Shown: positions 42,594 through 54,100 of the stretch, in pieces
Numbering within the stretch: the stretch's first letter is position 1
How the letters are laid out: the number at the start of each line of letters is the position of its first letter
Assembly (NCBI GenBank): GCA_033026295.1
Contig: CM065189.1
Span: 496,001-560,000 of the forward strand
Direction of reading: 5' to 3'
Source: Channa striata
Lineage: Eukaryota; Chordata; Actinopteri; Anabantiformes; Channidae
Length of the DNA stretch: 64,000 nucleotides
The notes under the pieces: model-generated
Told to the model about the DNA's origin: nothing
Database searches by the model: none
The model's input: only the letters and a program-made list of their open reading frames with translations
Program-made: the position numbers and the translations under genes

Positions 42594-43746
42594 TTACAGC
42601 ATGTTGGTCTCACGGGAGCCAGGCTGCAGAATCTGAAGAGACAAAATGAGTCTGACAGATTTTCTAAACCAGGGGTAGAACAAGGCATAAATCAGAGGGT
42701 TCAGACAGGGGCTAATACATATCATAAAGGCACTAGAGGCTGGAGGTATAGAATGTCCATCTGTTACAAAAAAGACAACAATATATGGGCAGTAACACAT
42801 TAAATACACAACTACAACGACACCCAGAGTCCTGGCTGCTTTCAGCTCCGATTTCTTCGTCCTTACAGTCCCTGAACATTGGAGTGTGACGGCTGCAACA
42901 TGAGAGCGCATGGCACGAGCCTGAGACACAGCCACAACAAACACTCTCATATACAGAAGGATGACGACAATGATTGGAGAAACATATGAGAAAACAACAT
43001 CAAAAACTTCTAGAATGTGTCCAAAAAGCACCACACACTGTCCATAGCAGGTATTATACAAACCTGGTTCAGCCAAATTTTCATAAAAATACACACCAAG
43101 GTAGACGACACAAATGATCCAACACATACAAACACACGTTTTAACCCTGGTCACAGTGACTCTGGTGGAGTAATGCAGAGGGTCACAAATAGCCACGTAG
43201 CGGTCGACTGATATGAGAATCATAATTCCTACTGAGGCAGAGAGAGCGATCGAGAACACATAAAAATGTAGAGAACACAGGAGGTCACCAAGAAACCAAC
43301 AGGCTGTTAGTCGATGAGCTTCTACCATTGACTCAAATCCAAAAAGGAAATCTGACACAGCCAGAGAGAGGAGGAGGAGGTTGGTGGGTGTGTGCAGCTG
43401 CCTGCAGGGAGACAAAGACATTCATGTACAGTGATCTGTCTTACATGTGGCACATCTAAGCAAAGAAGAAAATACGTCTGGTGTCAGCGTGAAAAGTTAT
43501 TTACACACAAACATTTTTTTGTAAATCAGACTGTTAATAATTATAAAAAATCAGCTGTAAGTGAGTTTATCTCTGCCTGAAGTGGGAGACTGAGATGATG
43601 ACGAGCAGATTGAGAATCACAGTGAAACCAGAGATGAAGAACAGCAAATACATGAGGACAGCGTCAGACAGACTGATCTCTGGTTTCCTGCAGGAGCCAT
43701 TGAGCAGCTGTGGAAAGCAGAGCTCTGCTCCGTCCTGGTCCTCCAT
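42594..43746 (-). CDS. Trace amine-associated receptor, two exons, apparently intact
   Basis: A seven-transmembrane olfactory-type receptor for amines, expected in the plasma membrane of olfactory neurons. Exon 1 is 43577-43746 and exon 2 is 42594-43401, giving 325 residues. Met1 was chosen because MEDQDGAELCFPQLLNGSC fits family N-termini; an upstream in-frame Met at 43788 is possible. Visible motifs: glycosylation sequon NGS at residue 16, TM2 LAVSDF (Asp74, 2.50), Cys99 (3.25), DRYVAICDPLHY (Asp123), CYCPY in TM6 (Tyr where Trp is usual) and LNPLIYALFYPWF in TM7 (YxWF of the TAAR fingerprint kept). Position 3.32 is Phe106, not the amine-binding Asp; Asp191 occupies 5.42. The intron has a GC donor (CACTTCAG|GCAGAG) and a normal acceptor. 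Subfamily is not assigned. Confidence 0.9.
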
Positions 43747-43871
43747 CCTCAGAGAGACGAGGAGGAGAAGCTGCAGCTTCTGACTCAAACTCTGTCAGAC
43801 AAATAATTTATCAGTTTCTGTCATAACATTCATCCCTCCTCTTCTCTCGGTCTCTTTTTCCAGTTTCATCA

Positions 43872-43894
43872 CATCATCATCATCATCATCATCA
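43872..43894 (+). repeat. CAT microsatellite
   Basis: About seven CAT units lie upstream of the TAAR gene start. Confidence 0.8.
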
Positions 43895-44094
43895 TTTTCT
43901 CTCCTCCCATTGTTTCCTGTTGTGTTCTGCCTATTTTCTGTTGACACTCACTGTTTTCTTTTTTCTGGGCAACTCAGTCTCCTTACAGTTACGTTCCTAT
44001 AAAACTACTGAAAATGTTGTGATGTTTTCCAGAGAAACCGAACTACTATAAATTCAAGTTTTTCTATAATTATAATGAGATATGTTGACGTGTA

Positions 44095-45230
44095 AGATAA
44101 GTTTTATTTGTCACATGTACAGTTATACATAGTACAATGTACAGTGAAATATGTTGGTGTACCTGCAACCAATTACAGGGATGTTATCCCCGTATACAGA
44201 ATAAACATGCATATACATACATATATATTTATCCATGCACACATACATCTACATATACTCATATATGTACATATACATAACTACAGACATACACATACCT
44301 GTATATATACACATACAGATACATACACGCTGGAATACCAGGTTAGGGAGGGAGGGTGCTTATGATGGTCCGCTCAGCTGAACGGACCACCCTTTTAAGG
44401 ACTAGGAGGTCTTGCTTAATGCAGTTTCATACACAAGACGTTCTCAATGGTGCAAGTGTAAAAGGTCTTGAGCACCTTGAGGGGGAGCTTAAAATCTTTT
44501 AATCATCCGAGGAGGTACAGATGCTGTCTGGCCTTCTTCATCATGATGTTGCACAAGGAGGGGTTCAAGTCCCGGTCACACAGTTTAGAGACCAGTCTGG
44601 AGGGGACTATGGTGTTAAATGCTGAGCTATAATCAACAAACAGCAATGTCACGTAATTCCCCTTGCCAGTATCCACATAGGTCAGGGTCTTATGGAGGAG
44701 TAGGGCTACAGCATCATTTGTGGTATATCTTGCTGGCCTCTATGCAACTTGTGAAGGGTCCAGGTGTCAGCAGAGCAGTGGTAATGAATGTTTTGATCAG
44801 TTTCTAATAACATTTTATCACTACCGATGTGAGGGTTATGGGCCTGAAGTTATTAGGACTGATGGCGCGTGGTATCTTCAGGGTAGGGATAATAACAGAG
44901 TTCCTGAATCAACCAGGAATCACTCACTGTTGTAGGTAGAAGCTGAATATCATAGTGAATGGATGCACCAGGGGATCAGTACAAGCTTTAAGGACACGTC
45001 CACTAATGTCCCAGCTGCTTTCCTGGTGTCTACACTTTCAAACACCCTCCTTACATCACGCTCTTTCACAATGAGTGTCTCCCCCACCTCCAGCTGGGAG
45101 AATGTGGTCGGTTTCCCGACTCAAAGCGTGGAAAAACTTTTCAGTTCGTCAACCAGGAAGGAAATCGGCACTTGCCAGGTGTGTTTTCTATTGCTTTATA
45201 GTCTGTAAAGGCATTTGGTTCTCCATCCTC
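44095..45230 (-). mobile_element. LINE of the CR1/L2 group, internally deleted
   Basis: On the minus strand one reads an upstream segment with RKAAGT-like text (about 45000), then TNDAVALLLHKTLTYVDTG and LLFVDYSSAFNTIVPSR (RT motif A, about 44610-44650). A late segment LKVLKTFYTCTIENVL (about 44430) follows. Motifs B and C are deleted. The 3' UTR, with a TACATA/CACATA-rich microsatellite (about 44208-44330), ends near 44095 with the complement of AATAAAACTTATC. It is a different subfamily from LINE A. Confidence 0.75.
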
Positions 45231-45650
45231 TGGCTGTAGCAGAGTTTAGTCACTTTAACTGCTCCACATACCTTGTAAGAGGCAGCGTTGGATTCCTCTG
45301 TCTGTCATACACATGTGATATGGCTGTTGTAATAAGTTAGAACATAAGTAAGAACATAAGCAAGAAGTATTATGTTCAAAGAAAGTGCTGGAGTAGGTAC
45401 GGTGGCCACTGACCTCACCGGCGCGATCTTCTCTCCAGTAAAAGTTGATATGTAATGTAATTGCAGTGAAAGTTAAAATAGACTTTAATGGTGAACATAT
45501 CAATGAACCACCATATGCAGTAAGCTCTCCCCATCACCTCTGCTGTTTAACATTCATTGGGCTCCATTATTTTATATGTATCAGTACCAATAAGTAGGAC
45601 AACTGCCGTACCAATATATTTTTTAATAATATATTTTGGGTTTTAACTTA
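45231..45650. other. Stretch without recognised genes
   Basis: No coding or repeat family is recognised. A GAACATAAG motif repeats at about 45340-45360. Confidence 0.35.
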
Positions 45651-45652
45651 GT

Positions 45653-45830
45653 GGAGAGAGAAAAGAACAGAGCAACGGAAGAAACAACAAAACACTGGGC
45701 AGGTTAGTAGGACCAGTAGCTGCGCACTGGAAGACACACAGCGCCAAATCCGGGGACACCTGAAGACAGGGACAGAGAGAGGGAGAAGGGGGAGAGAAAG
45801 ACAACTAGGGGACAAAGAAGACAAATAGTT
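45653..45830 (-). repeat. L2-type LINE 3' UTR fragment
   Basis: Minus-strand match to L2 3' UTR (GTGTCCCCGGATTTGGCGC, GTGCGCAGCTACTGGTCC), cut on both sides. Confidence 0.8.
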
Positions 45831-45839
45831 AGCACAGTT

Positions 45840-46312
45840 AGGGATTAACAGTACTAGGAATTTGTCTTGGTGTAGGCACGGCACACAATAGAATATGGAA
45901 AAATAAAAATACCAGTTTTTACACAGTACTATAATACAACAACACAATAAAGTGATAAAGTGAATATGTGCAGGTGTGCAAAATAAAATGACTATCCTTG
46001 GGTTTGGGGGAGGGAGTGATTGGGCGGGGATTTGGCCACTATTCAGCAGGCTGACTGCAGTGGGGAAAAAAAGGTTCTTGTGGCGTGAGGTCCTGGTCTT
46101 GATGGACTGGAGCCTCCTGCCAGAGGGAAGGGGCTGGAAGAGTTTATGTACGGGATGAGAAGGTTAGTTGCGATCCTGGCTCCACGTCTCTGGGTCCTAG
46201 AGATGTACAGTTCCTTGAGCGATGGGGGTTGCAGCTGATCAGCTTCTCGGCAGAGTGGATGGCACGCCGCAGCTTGGCCTTGTCCTTGGAGGAGTAGTCC
46301 TAACTTTTTTAC
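45840..46312 (-). mobile_element. LINE 3' end (same family as LINE copy B)
   Basis: On the minus strand the segment reads the C-terminal end of a LINE ORF2 (ALHSAEKLISC region, about 46260; HQDQDLTPQEPFF region) and its 3' UTR. It matches 12416-12800. No intact frame remains. Confidence 0.75.
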
Positions 46313-46609
46313 TTGTTTACTTATAACTCGTCTTCTGATCGTTTTTGGTTTTTGAAATTTACAATTGACATTCATTCATTAAGGGGAAACACTCTACAAC
46401 TTCAGTTATTTCCCCCCTGCGTGCATGGGCACCTCTCTGTATGCACAGGGCAGATTTTGCAGAACTACCGGAGAAACCCTGAAAGGAGACCCTTTTGTCC
46501 TGCAGCTTTGTAGATTGTGGGGCCAGAATGTGTGTTGCTGAGGGGATATGAACATTGTAGACGAGGCCAGCAGCAGTCGAACGGAACAAACAGCTGTTCT
46601 TACATAAGG

Positions 46610-47215
46610 TTTTGTTCCTAAGGGATTGCAGCTTTTTGCCAAAGAGAATTTTCAGTGTTGAATTTTAACTTTGAAAGAGTTGGCTACGATCCTCGACAGG
46701 CTGCTCTTGTCCACGTCAGGAAGCAGACACTGTCCGGATGGACTTAGGTTGACATTCTTCAGCTATCTCAGAGGTACATCCTCTGTATGCTTGGGAGTGT
46801 AATCCAAGGTGCCCTGCCCATTGGGTGTTGGTTTGGTTTTCAAAATGTTCTTGTGAACAGGATAAAACATACCCAGGACCTTAGGAGAATGTGGGAATCG
46901 ATCCCCCTGCTTCTTCCATGTGAAGCAAGCGCTCTTCCATTTGAGCTAATTCCCCCACATAGGTACTTGGAGCTAGTATTGAGAGGGGAGATATTTCTGG
47001 GCTTTTTTATTAAAGCCTGCGAGGTGACCCAAGAATCCTGTAGGTTTGTCCTTAGAGGATAAGGATTGAGAACCAAAGCTGAAGGAATTGTTTCTGTGTC
47101 TATGGCAGCCTTTATATTATTTCCAAAATGATTATTAGTCATGGTTTGTCCATCTGATTTGTGGAATTTATGTCCACTTGTCTATGTTCTTTAATGTGAT
47201 TGGGCCTTCCACAGC
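46610..47215 (-). mobile_element. L2-type LINE 5' region carrying a tRNA-like sequence
   Basis: It matches 59820-60290 plus 61141-61300, which at the other locus continues directly into L2 endonuclease (59260-59800). It is therefore the 5' region of an L2-family element, here separated from its ORF2. It contains the tRNA-like block at 46884-46955. Confidence 0.65.
46884..46955 (-). tRNA. tRNA-Ala-like pseudogene inside an L2 5' region
   Basis: On the minus strand a 72-base cloverleaf-like sequence reads GGGGAATTAGCTCAAATGG at its 5' end and GATCGATTCCCACATTCTCC at its 3' end. Acceptor, D-arm and T-arm match tRNA-Ala. The anticodon loop reads TTCACAT, so the nominal anticodon is CAC, and the anticodon stem is poorly paired. 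It is more likely a tRNA-derived repeat piece than a working gene. Confidence 0.55.
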
Positions 47216-47409
47216 CAAAACACTGGACTTCCACAATAACTTGCTGCTCCAACCCGACAAACAATACAAACATTGGTTTCCTTAACGATTACTTGCAGGC
47301 AAGGCACTATCTGATGTTGTACGTACATTAGCTACTAGTTGTCTATCTACTGACACAGTATAACTGCAGAAAATAATATAAGCATGGAACAAAGCTTATA
47401 ACAAAACAA

Positions 47410-50400
47410 ACAAAAATCCACTCCTATTTGTTATTGTGTATCGTCCTCCAGTCCCTTATTCTGAATTTTTGACTGAATTCTCAGATTTTCTAGCCGACTT
47501 AGTGCTTAGTGCAGATAAAGTCGTCATAGTGGGCGATTTTAACATTCATGTAGATGCTGACAGTAACTCCCTCAACACAGCATTTACTTCATTATTTGAT
47601 TCAATTGGTTTCTCTCAAAATGTAAATGAACCCACTCATTGTTTTAGTCACACCCTAGACCTTGTCCTTGCATACGGTATTGAAATTGATAAACTAACAG
47701 TACTTCCCCATAATTCTGTTCTCTCTGACCATTTCCTCATAACATTTGAATTTAGTTTATTGGACTACACAGCAGCTAGAAAAAAGTTTTGCTTCAGTAG
47801 GTGTTTATCTGAAAACACTGAACAAATTTAAGGAAATTATCCCTTCATCATTTACTTCAACATGTACTGATATAACTGAGAGTAGCCTCATTAAGTGTAC
47901 TCCTGCACAAGTTGATTACCTTACTGATAATTATGCAGCGTCTTTACGTTCCATACTTGATAGTGTTGCCCCTCTAAAAAAGAAGGCAGTAATTCTGAAC
48001 AGGCGATCTCCATGGTATAGCTCGCACACCCGCAATTTAAAGCAGGCGTCACGAAGACTAGAAAGGAAGTGGCGTTCCACTCATTCACAAGAATCACGCT
48101 TAGCCTGGAAAAAGAGTTTATACTTATACAAATTAGCACTCCGTAAAGCCAGAACAGCTTATTATTCATCACTAATAGAGGAAAACAAGAACAACCCCCG
48201 GTTTCTTTTCAGCACTGTAGCCAGGCTGACTAAGAGCCATAGTTCAGTTGAGACTAGTATTCCCTCAACGCTATGTAGCAATGACTTCATGACCTTCTTC
48301 ACAAACAAAATCATAGCTATTAGAAATAAAATTCACCAGACCATCCCCACAAATACAACATTAGAATCAACAGTAAGTCCTCAGTCCCTTTTAGACTGCT
48401 TTGTGCCCATAGACCTTGCTGAATTAACTTCAACTATTATGGCATCTAAACCAACAACATGTCTGCTAGACCCTATTCCAGTTAGACTGCTCAAAGATGC
48501 TCTACCCTTATTAGACACATTCGTATTAGATATCAACAGTCTATCTTTATAAACAGGATATGTACCAAAGGCTTATAAGGTAGCTGTAATCAAACCTCTA
48601 CTTAAAAAACCTAGTCTGGATCCAGATGTCTTAGCCAATTACAGACCAATATCCAATCTCCCCTTTATCTCTAAAATACTTGAAAAAGTAGTTGTAAAGC
48701 AATTATGTGGCCACCTACGCAGAAACGACTTGTTTGAAGAATTTCAGTCAGGATTTAGAGTTCATCATAGCACAGAAACCGCACTGATTAAAGTCACCAA
48801 CGATCTTCTTCTGGCTTCAGATAACGGACTTGTCTCTATACTAGTTCTGCTAGATCTTAGTGCTGCATTTGACACCATTGATCACAGAATATTATTACAG
48901 AGACTAGAACATGTAATAGGAATTAAAGGAACTGCACTAAATTGGTTTAAATCGTATCTATCAGATAGACTCCAATTTACTCATGTTAATGATGAATCTT
49001 CGACATACACAAAAGTTAGTTATGGAATTCCACAAGGTTCTGTATTAGGTCCAATACTCTTTACTCTATATATCTCCCCTTGGCAACATTATTAGAAAAC
49101 ACTCTGTAAATTTTCACTGCTACACTGATGACTCATATCTATCTATGAAACCTGATGAAACAAATAAATTAATCAAACTACAAGCATGTCTAAAAGACAT
49201 AAGGGACTGGATGACGTATAATTTTCTTCATCTAAACTCAGATAAAACTGAAGTTATTGTATTTGGGCCTAAAAGTCTAAGAAACATGTTTTCCAACCAC
49301 ATTGTTACTTTAGATGACATAACTCTTGCCCCCAGTAGTACTGCAAGGAATCTTGGAGTCATTTTTGACCAGGATTTGTCATTTACCTCACAGATAAAGC
49401 AAATCTCTAGAACAGCCTTCTTCAACCTAAGAAACATTGCCAAAATTAGGAGCATCCTGTCTCGAAGCGATGCTGAAAAATTGGTTCATGCATTTGTTAC
49501 TTCTAGATTGGACTATTGTAATTCTCTACTTTCAGGCTGCCCCAGTAACTCTCTAAAAAGCCTCCAATTAAACCAAAATGCTGCAGCAAGATTACTGACT
49601 GGGATTGGTAAGAGAGATCATATTTCACCTTCATTAGCTTCTCTCCATTGGCTTCCAATTAAATGCAGAATACAATTTAAAACCCTTCTTCTTACCTGTA
49701 AAGCTTTAAACGGTCAAGCTCCATCATATTTAAAAGATCTCTTAGTACCATATCATCCTACTAGACCACTTCGGTCCCAAAATGCAGGCCTACTTGTGGT
49801 TCCCAGAATTTCCAAAAATAGAATGGGAGGCAGAGCCTTTAGCTATCAAGCTCCTCTTCTGTGGAACCAGCTCCCAGTCCAGATTCGGGAAGCAGACACC
49901 CTCCCTATTTTTAAGACTAGGCTCAAAACCTTCCACTTCGATAAAGCTTATAGTTGGTTATAGTCATGCTGCTACAGGCTTAGACTGCTGGGGGACTCTG
50001 CACTTAGCCACTTCCTCTTCTCTTCATTCTCTCCTCTCACCCCACATCTATAATGTCACCACTGTATGACATTAACTCTGTGTCTTCTTTGTCCCGTAGT
50101 CGTCTCTCTCCCTCTCTGTCTCCCTCTCTCTGTCCCTGTCTTCAGGTGTCCCCGGATTTGGCGCTGTTTGTCCTCCAGTGTGCAGCTACTGGTCCTATTA
50201 ACCTGCTCAATGGTTTGTTGCTGCTTTTGTTGCTCTGTTCTTTTCTCTCTCCACTTTCCACTCAGCCCAACCGGTCAAGGCAGATGGCCCTCCAGCCTGA
50301 GCCTGGTTCTGCTGGAGGTTTCTTCTGGTAAAGGGAGTTTTTCTTCTCCACTGTTGCCTATAGCTGCTCAAGGGGGATTTGTTGGGTTTTCTCTACATGT

Positions 50401-50500
50401 TTGTATAGTCTTGACTTTATTATGTAAAGTGCCCTGAGATGACCTTGTTGTAAATTGGTGCTATATAAATAAAGTTGAATTGAATTGAATTGAATTGAAC
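47410..50500 (+). mobile_element. L2-type LINE, large copy with complete 3' end
   Basis: A 5'-truncated element starting inside the endonuclease (LLFVIVYRPPVPYSEFL, about 47425) and running through reverse transcriptase to the complete 3' UTR and a GAATT tail (about 50474-50499). It is the best copy of the L2 family here; partial copies lie at 8815, 25780, 35930, 45653, 55320 and 58998. Its 5' side abuts the minus-strand 5' region of another L2 after about 200 unassigned bases. Confidence 0.9.
47436..49963 (+). pseudogene. L2 LINE ORF2 (endonuclease-RT), three disruptions
   Basis: The endonuclease half shows VVIVGDFNIHVDADSN and SVLSDHFLITFEF (catalytic Asp-His pair). The RT shows VIKPLLKKPSLDPDVLANYR, VLLDLSAAFDTIDHRILL (motif A), GIPQGSVLGPILFTLY (motif B) and CYTDDSYLS (motif C, first Ala of YADD replaced by Thr). 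The C-terminal SRLDYCNSLLSGCPSNSLKS and PLLWNQLPVQIR follow. A frameshift lies near 47800, a stop at 48550 and another frameshift near 49080. The C-terminal frame 49145-49963 is intact for 272 residues. Confidence 0.9.
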
Positions 50501-50599
50501 AAACATTTGAGAAAGTTAACATTGGCTCGTACAGCTGTCAAAGAAGTGTTTCGGTTTCATGAGATCACTAAACAATCATCCCTGTCTAGCAGCAATGTC

Positions 50600-53500
50600 G
50601 TGTCATCCGCGTATTGCGTCAACTTCACCCGATTGCTTCCCCCTCCAGGAACCAAAACCCCCTTACTCCTGGGCCTTCCCTAAAAGCTGCTGCGAGCGGC
50701 TCCATGTATAGGATAAAAAGCAGCGGGGAGTGCGGGCAACCTTGCCTCACCTCAGAACCTGAAACCTCCTGGCGATGTACCCGTTCACCAACACTGTGCT
50801 ACATGCCCCCGCATATAAAAACCTCAACCACATAACAAAAGTACTCCCAAAACCCATCACTTATAATACCTTAAACAAAAAACCCCAGTGCACCCTGTCG
50901 GAAGCTTTTGCCTGATCCAAACCAACTACCATGAGTGGCATGTTGCGCTCCTTCCAGCCTATGATGTCGATGTGAAGACCGGCTTGTGTAAAGACCAGCG
51001 AGTGTACCTGCACGAGTCCACTGAAGGGAGGACACCGTAAGAAACTGCACTTTTTGACTTCTTTTCTACCCTCCTCCGCTCCGGAAAGCCTGTTGTCTTT
51101 CTCATCATGTGTTTTCAGCAGATCCCAGTTCTCCTCCACAGTCACAGGACACGGCATTCTCTCAGAGGACAGTGCTTCTCCAACCTGCGTGCCCTCACCC
51201 AGACAACTCTGGCCCCAGCCTCTTTTTCTCTTGCACTGTGGAACTGCCAGTCGGCGGTGAACAATGCTGACTTTATTCAGGCTTTTCCCACACAGTCAGC
51301 TGTCCAGCTTCTCACACTTACAGAGACCTGAATTTACACCACAGAAAACGGCCACCCCATTAGCTCTCCATTGGTTTTGCCTTCTCTCACACTCCTCATC
51401 CATTAAGTCGGGGCAGTGGGACTGGTCTTTTCGCAGCGACTCCTGGAATATCATGCCATCAGATTATAGCACCGATTACAGCCCATGTCATTGCAATCTA
51501 CAGACCGCCAGGCCAGCTGGGGAACTTCTGCGTTGAGCATCAACATCAGCATCAACAAAGGATCCGAAGTGATTGTCCCCGCTAAGTCGGACAGATATCT
51601 GGGGGTCATCATTGACGACCAACTGAGCTTCACGGAGCACATCGCCTCAGTCTCTAGGTAATGTGGATTTGCTCTCTACAAGATCTGGAGTATTAGACCC
51701 TACCTCTCTCACTGATCATATCTCGTCTAGATTACTGAAACACGCTGCTGATGGGGTTGCCGGTGTGCACGACCAAACCCCTGCAGATGATCCAAAGTGT
51801 GGCAGCACGCCTTATCTTCAACCAGTCAAAAAGGACTCATGTCACTCTGCTCTTTAGATCTCTGCACTGGCTTCCCGTGGCTGCAAGGATTAAGTTCAAA
51901 GCTCTGTCTCTTGCCTACAGAGTGGTCAACTCTGTAGCTCCGACGTCTGGTGGTCCCAGCACCACACAGAAGACACCAAGGAGAACTCTTCAGCTCAGTG
52001 ACCCCACGGTGGTGGAATGAGCTGCCAAACTCTGTGCGCTCAGCAAGCTCACTGGCAGCATTTAAAACACTGCTGAAAACAGAACTGTTCTGTTTCTTCC
52101 TTTAAAAAAAAAGGAAGTACTTGCATCTCATGAAACCGTAACACTTCTCTAATAGCACTTTACTTAGACTTTTTTTTATCCTTAATTTAGATTTTTGCTG
52201 CGTTATACCTCACTTGTAAGTCGCTTTGGATAAAAGCATCTGACAAATGACTATTATAAATGTAAATGTCACGAATCAGCTGCAGATTCAGATACGCAGT
52301 CCGTCCGGCAACTCCGCACATTTGGTCGATGTGGACTACTGTCGGGAGGACAGCACCCAGGCGCTTTGCCAGGACCTTTGCCAGCAGCTTGCAATCCACG
52401 CCATGCATTTTCAGGGCCTCCAATTTTCCAGACTACTCGCTTTGACGTTCTTAAACAGAGTGAAGACTCCAACCTGCATGGTGTTGCCCCACACCCCCTA
52501 CCCGAGCCCCTCTGTGAAAACCTCCAGCAGGAAGGGCCCTAACATGTCCCAAAAGGTGATGTAGAACTCCACCAGCAACCCATCTCTGCTTGGGGCCCTA
52601 CCCCTCCTCATTCCAGTAAGGGCTGTATACAAATCCCCTAGTGAAATCGGGCCTTCCAGCATCACCGCTTGCTTACTCGGAACCCCCTCTGCCACCTCCC
52701 TTTCTGCAAAAAAGGAGCTGTTATGTTCCGAAACAACCTCGACCATACCCATACTATTCATAACCACTTTTCCCACCTGATCTTTAACCCCCCTGAAAAC
52801 CCTATTGGCTTGTGCTGACTTTCCAGCTCCCAAAAACTGAGCAGTACATTTCTCACCCCTCTTGCAATAACCCCGCCTCCTGTGGGCCAGCAAATCCCAA
52901 GCCCAGCTCTCATATATGGTACGCAACTGGGTTTTGAGGTGGTCACACAGGATCTTTTCTGCCACCCCGCCTGCATTCATCCGAGCCCGATCCCTCTCCA
53001 AACTCCAGGTCACTTGCTCGTTGTACTGAATACGTGATACAAAAGTACTTAATCAGGCATTTCACGACATCCCACCACTCAATTGCTCCTCTGCACAGGC
53101 CCCCTGGAATTTGTCCAGGTGGACCCTCAGCACTGGAGGTTGCACCACCCAACTCCCATCCACTAAGCCCATTGTCATTATCAGAACCTCCCACCCTCAC
53201 CCTGGTCTATGTCCTGACCCACAAAATCTATCGCCTGTAACATACTTTCCCACCCCGCTTCCCAACCTCTTCATTCGGGTGTCCTGCTATAATTAGATGT
53301 TTATTGGTGGTGCAGTGAGGGGCCAAATTCTCTACCATCTCCCTCCTCTCCGCTCTCACCTGAGAGCCATAAATTACCATAGCCCAAAAGGCCCCATCAA
53401 ATGTAAAATCCACCCCTATCACCCTATCTTGCACCACTACAAACTCTCACTCCAAACGCACCCCATTGCCAAACAATATCCCAACACCTGAAGAGTGTAC

Positions 53501-54100
53501 TCCCCCCAAACTCCACACTGCTCCTCCCAGCCCCACTCTGCTGTAAACATTTTTACGTCCCCCACATCCCTCAAATGGGCCTCTTGTATTAATCCGATTG
53601 TCAAATGCAGTTCACTAAGAAAGCTAAAAACCACTGCTCACTTCAAGGAGTCACGAATCCCTCTGACAATAAAGATCCCCACTCTCATTTCTATCTGACT
53701 GACAAAAAATCTGCAAAAACCATCAACAGTCACTTGCGCATGTTGGCCTTGGATCCCCTTTCCAGCCTCCTCTATCTGATTTGCCCAGATGACGACCGCT
53801 GTGCTTGTACAGTAATACTGTTCATCCAGTATCTCCCTCCATACCCTGCAATGTTGGAAGCGTCATCATCTCTGGGCAGAATGCATCGTCCATCCTGAAA
53901 GTCACTACTGACGTGTCACCTAGCGTGGATGTTGTCTCACCTAGCGTGGTTGTTGTCTCCAGCTCTACCACACTACGGGCCTCACTTGGGCCCGTGACCT
54001 GACTACCTCGCAGGGTACACAAACCCTTTGTTCTTTTAACACACCCCGGTCCCGTGCTTGGCCCTGGTTCATCCTCACTTTTGTGGCACTGCAAGGCCAG
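50600..54100 (-). mobile_element. TX1/L1-like LINE, split by an L2 insertion
   Basis: On the minus strand it begins with a possible ORF1 end (about 54090-53825). Degraded endonuclease text follows (SFLSELHLTIGLIQEAHLRD, about 53630; DFTFDGAFWAMVIYGSQVR, about 53410). The segment before RT is GRAPSRDGLLVEFYITFWDM and PFLLEVF (about 52590), then GRTAYLNLQLIRD (about 52300). It is interrupted by an L2 at 51019-52269 and resumes with LDQAKASDRVHWGFLF (RT motif A, about 50900; Phe replaced by Ser). It is lost near 50600. Frames are broken throughout. Confidence 0.7.
51019..52269 (+). mobile_element. L2-type LINE inserted into the TX1-like LINE
   Basis: The insert reads degraded endonuclease and linker text (LALWNCQSAVNNADFIQAF, about 51224), then by deletion a late ORF2 segment (AKSDRYLGVIIDDQLSFTEH, about 51579). 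QMIQSVAARLIFNQSKRTHV and WNELPNSVRSASSLAAFKTL follow. The 3' end is GTCGCTTTGGATAAAAGC with tail near 52267. Flanks CACGAGTC (51011-51018) and CACGAATC (52270-52277) form a near-perfect target duplication. It is a different L2 subfamily from 47410-50500. Confidence 0.8.

Noticed and set aside
43747..43788. Upstream Met at 43788 as the TAAR start
   Set aside because: It would add MSQKLQLLLLVSLR, which is not found in family N-termini; the pseudogene copy has the same region as 5' UTR-like sequence, so the Met at 43746 is preferred.
44208..44330. CACATA/TACATA-rich frame 44108-44365 as a gene
   Set aside because: It is a microsatellite in a LINE 3' UTR.
46787..47062. 91-residue frame over the tRNA-like block
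   Set aside because: It reads across a tRNA-like sequence in an L2 5' region; no protein motif.
50066..50437. 123-residue frame in the L2 3' UTR (also at 9392-9763)
   Set aside because: Repeated in several L2 copies, but it lies in the 3' UTR, has Cys/Leu/Ser-rich low-complexity content and decays differently in each copy.
50474..50500. GAATT repeat as a satellite or telomere-like repeat
   Set aside because: It is the normal 3' tail of the L2 family, found at the end of each copy.
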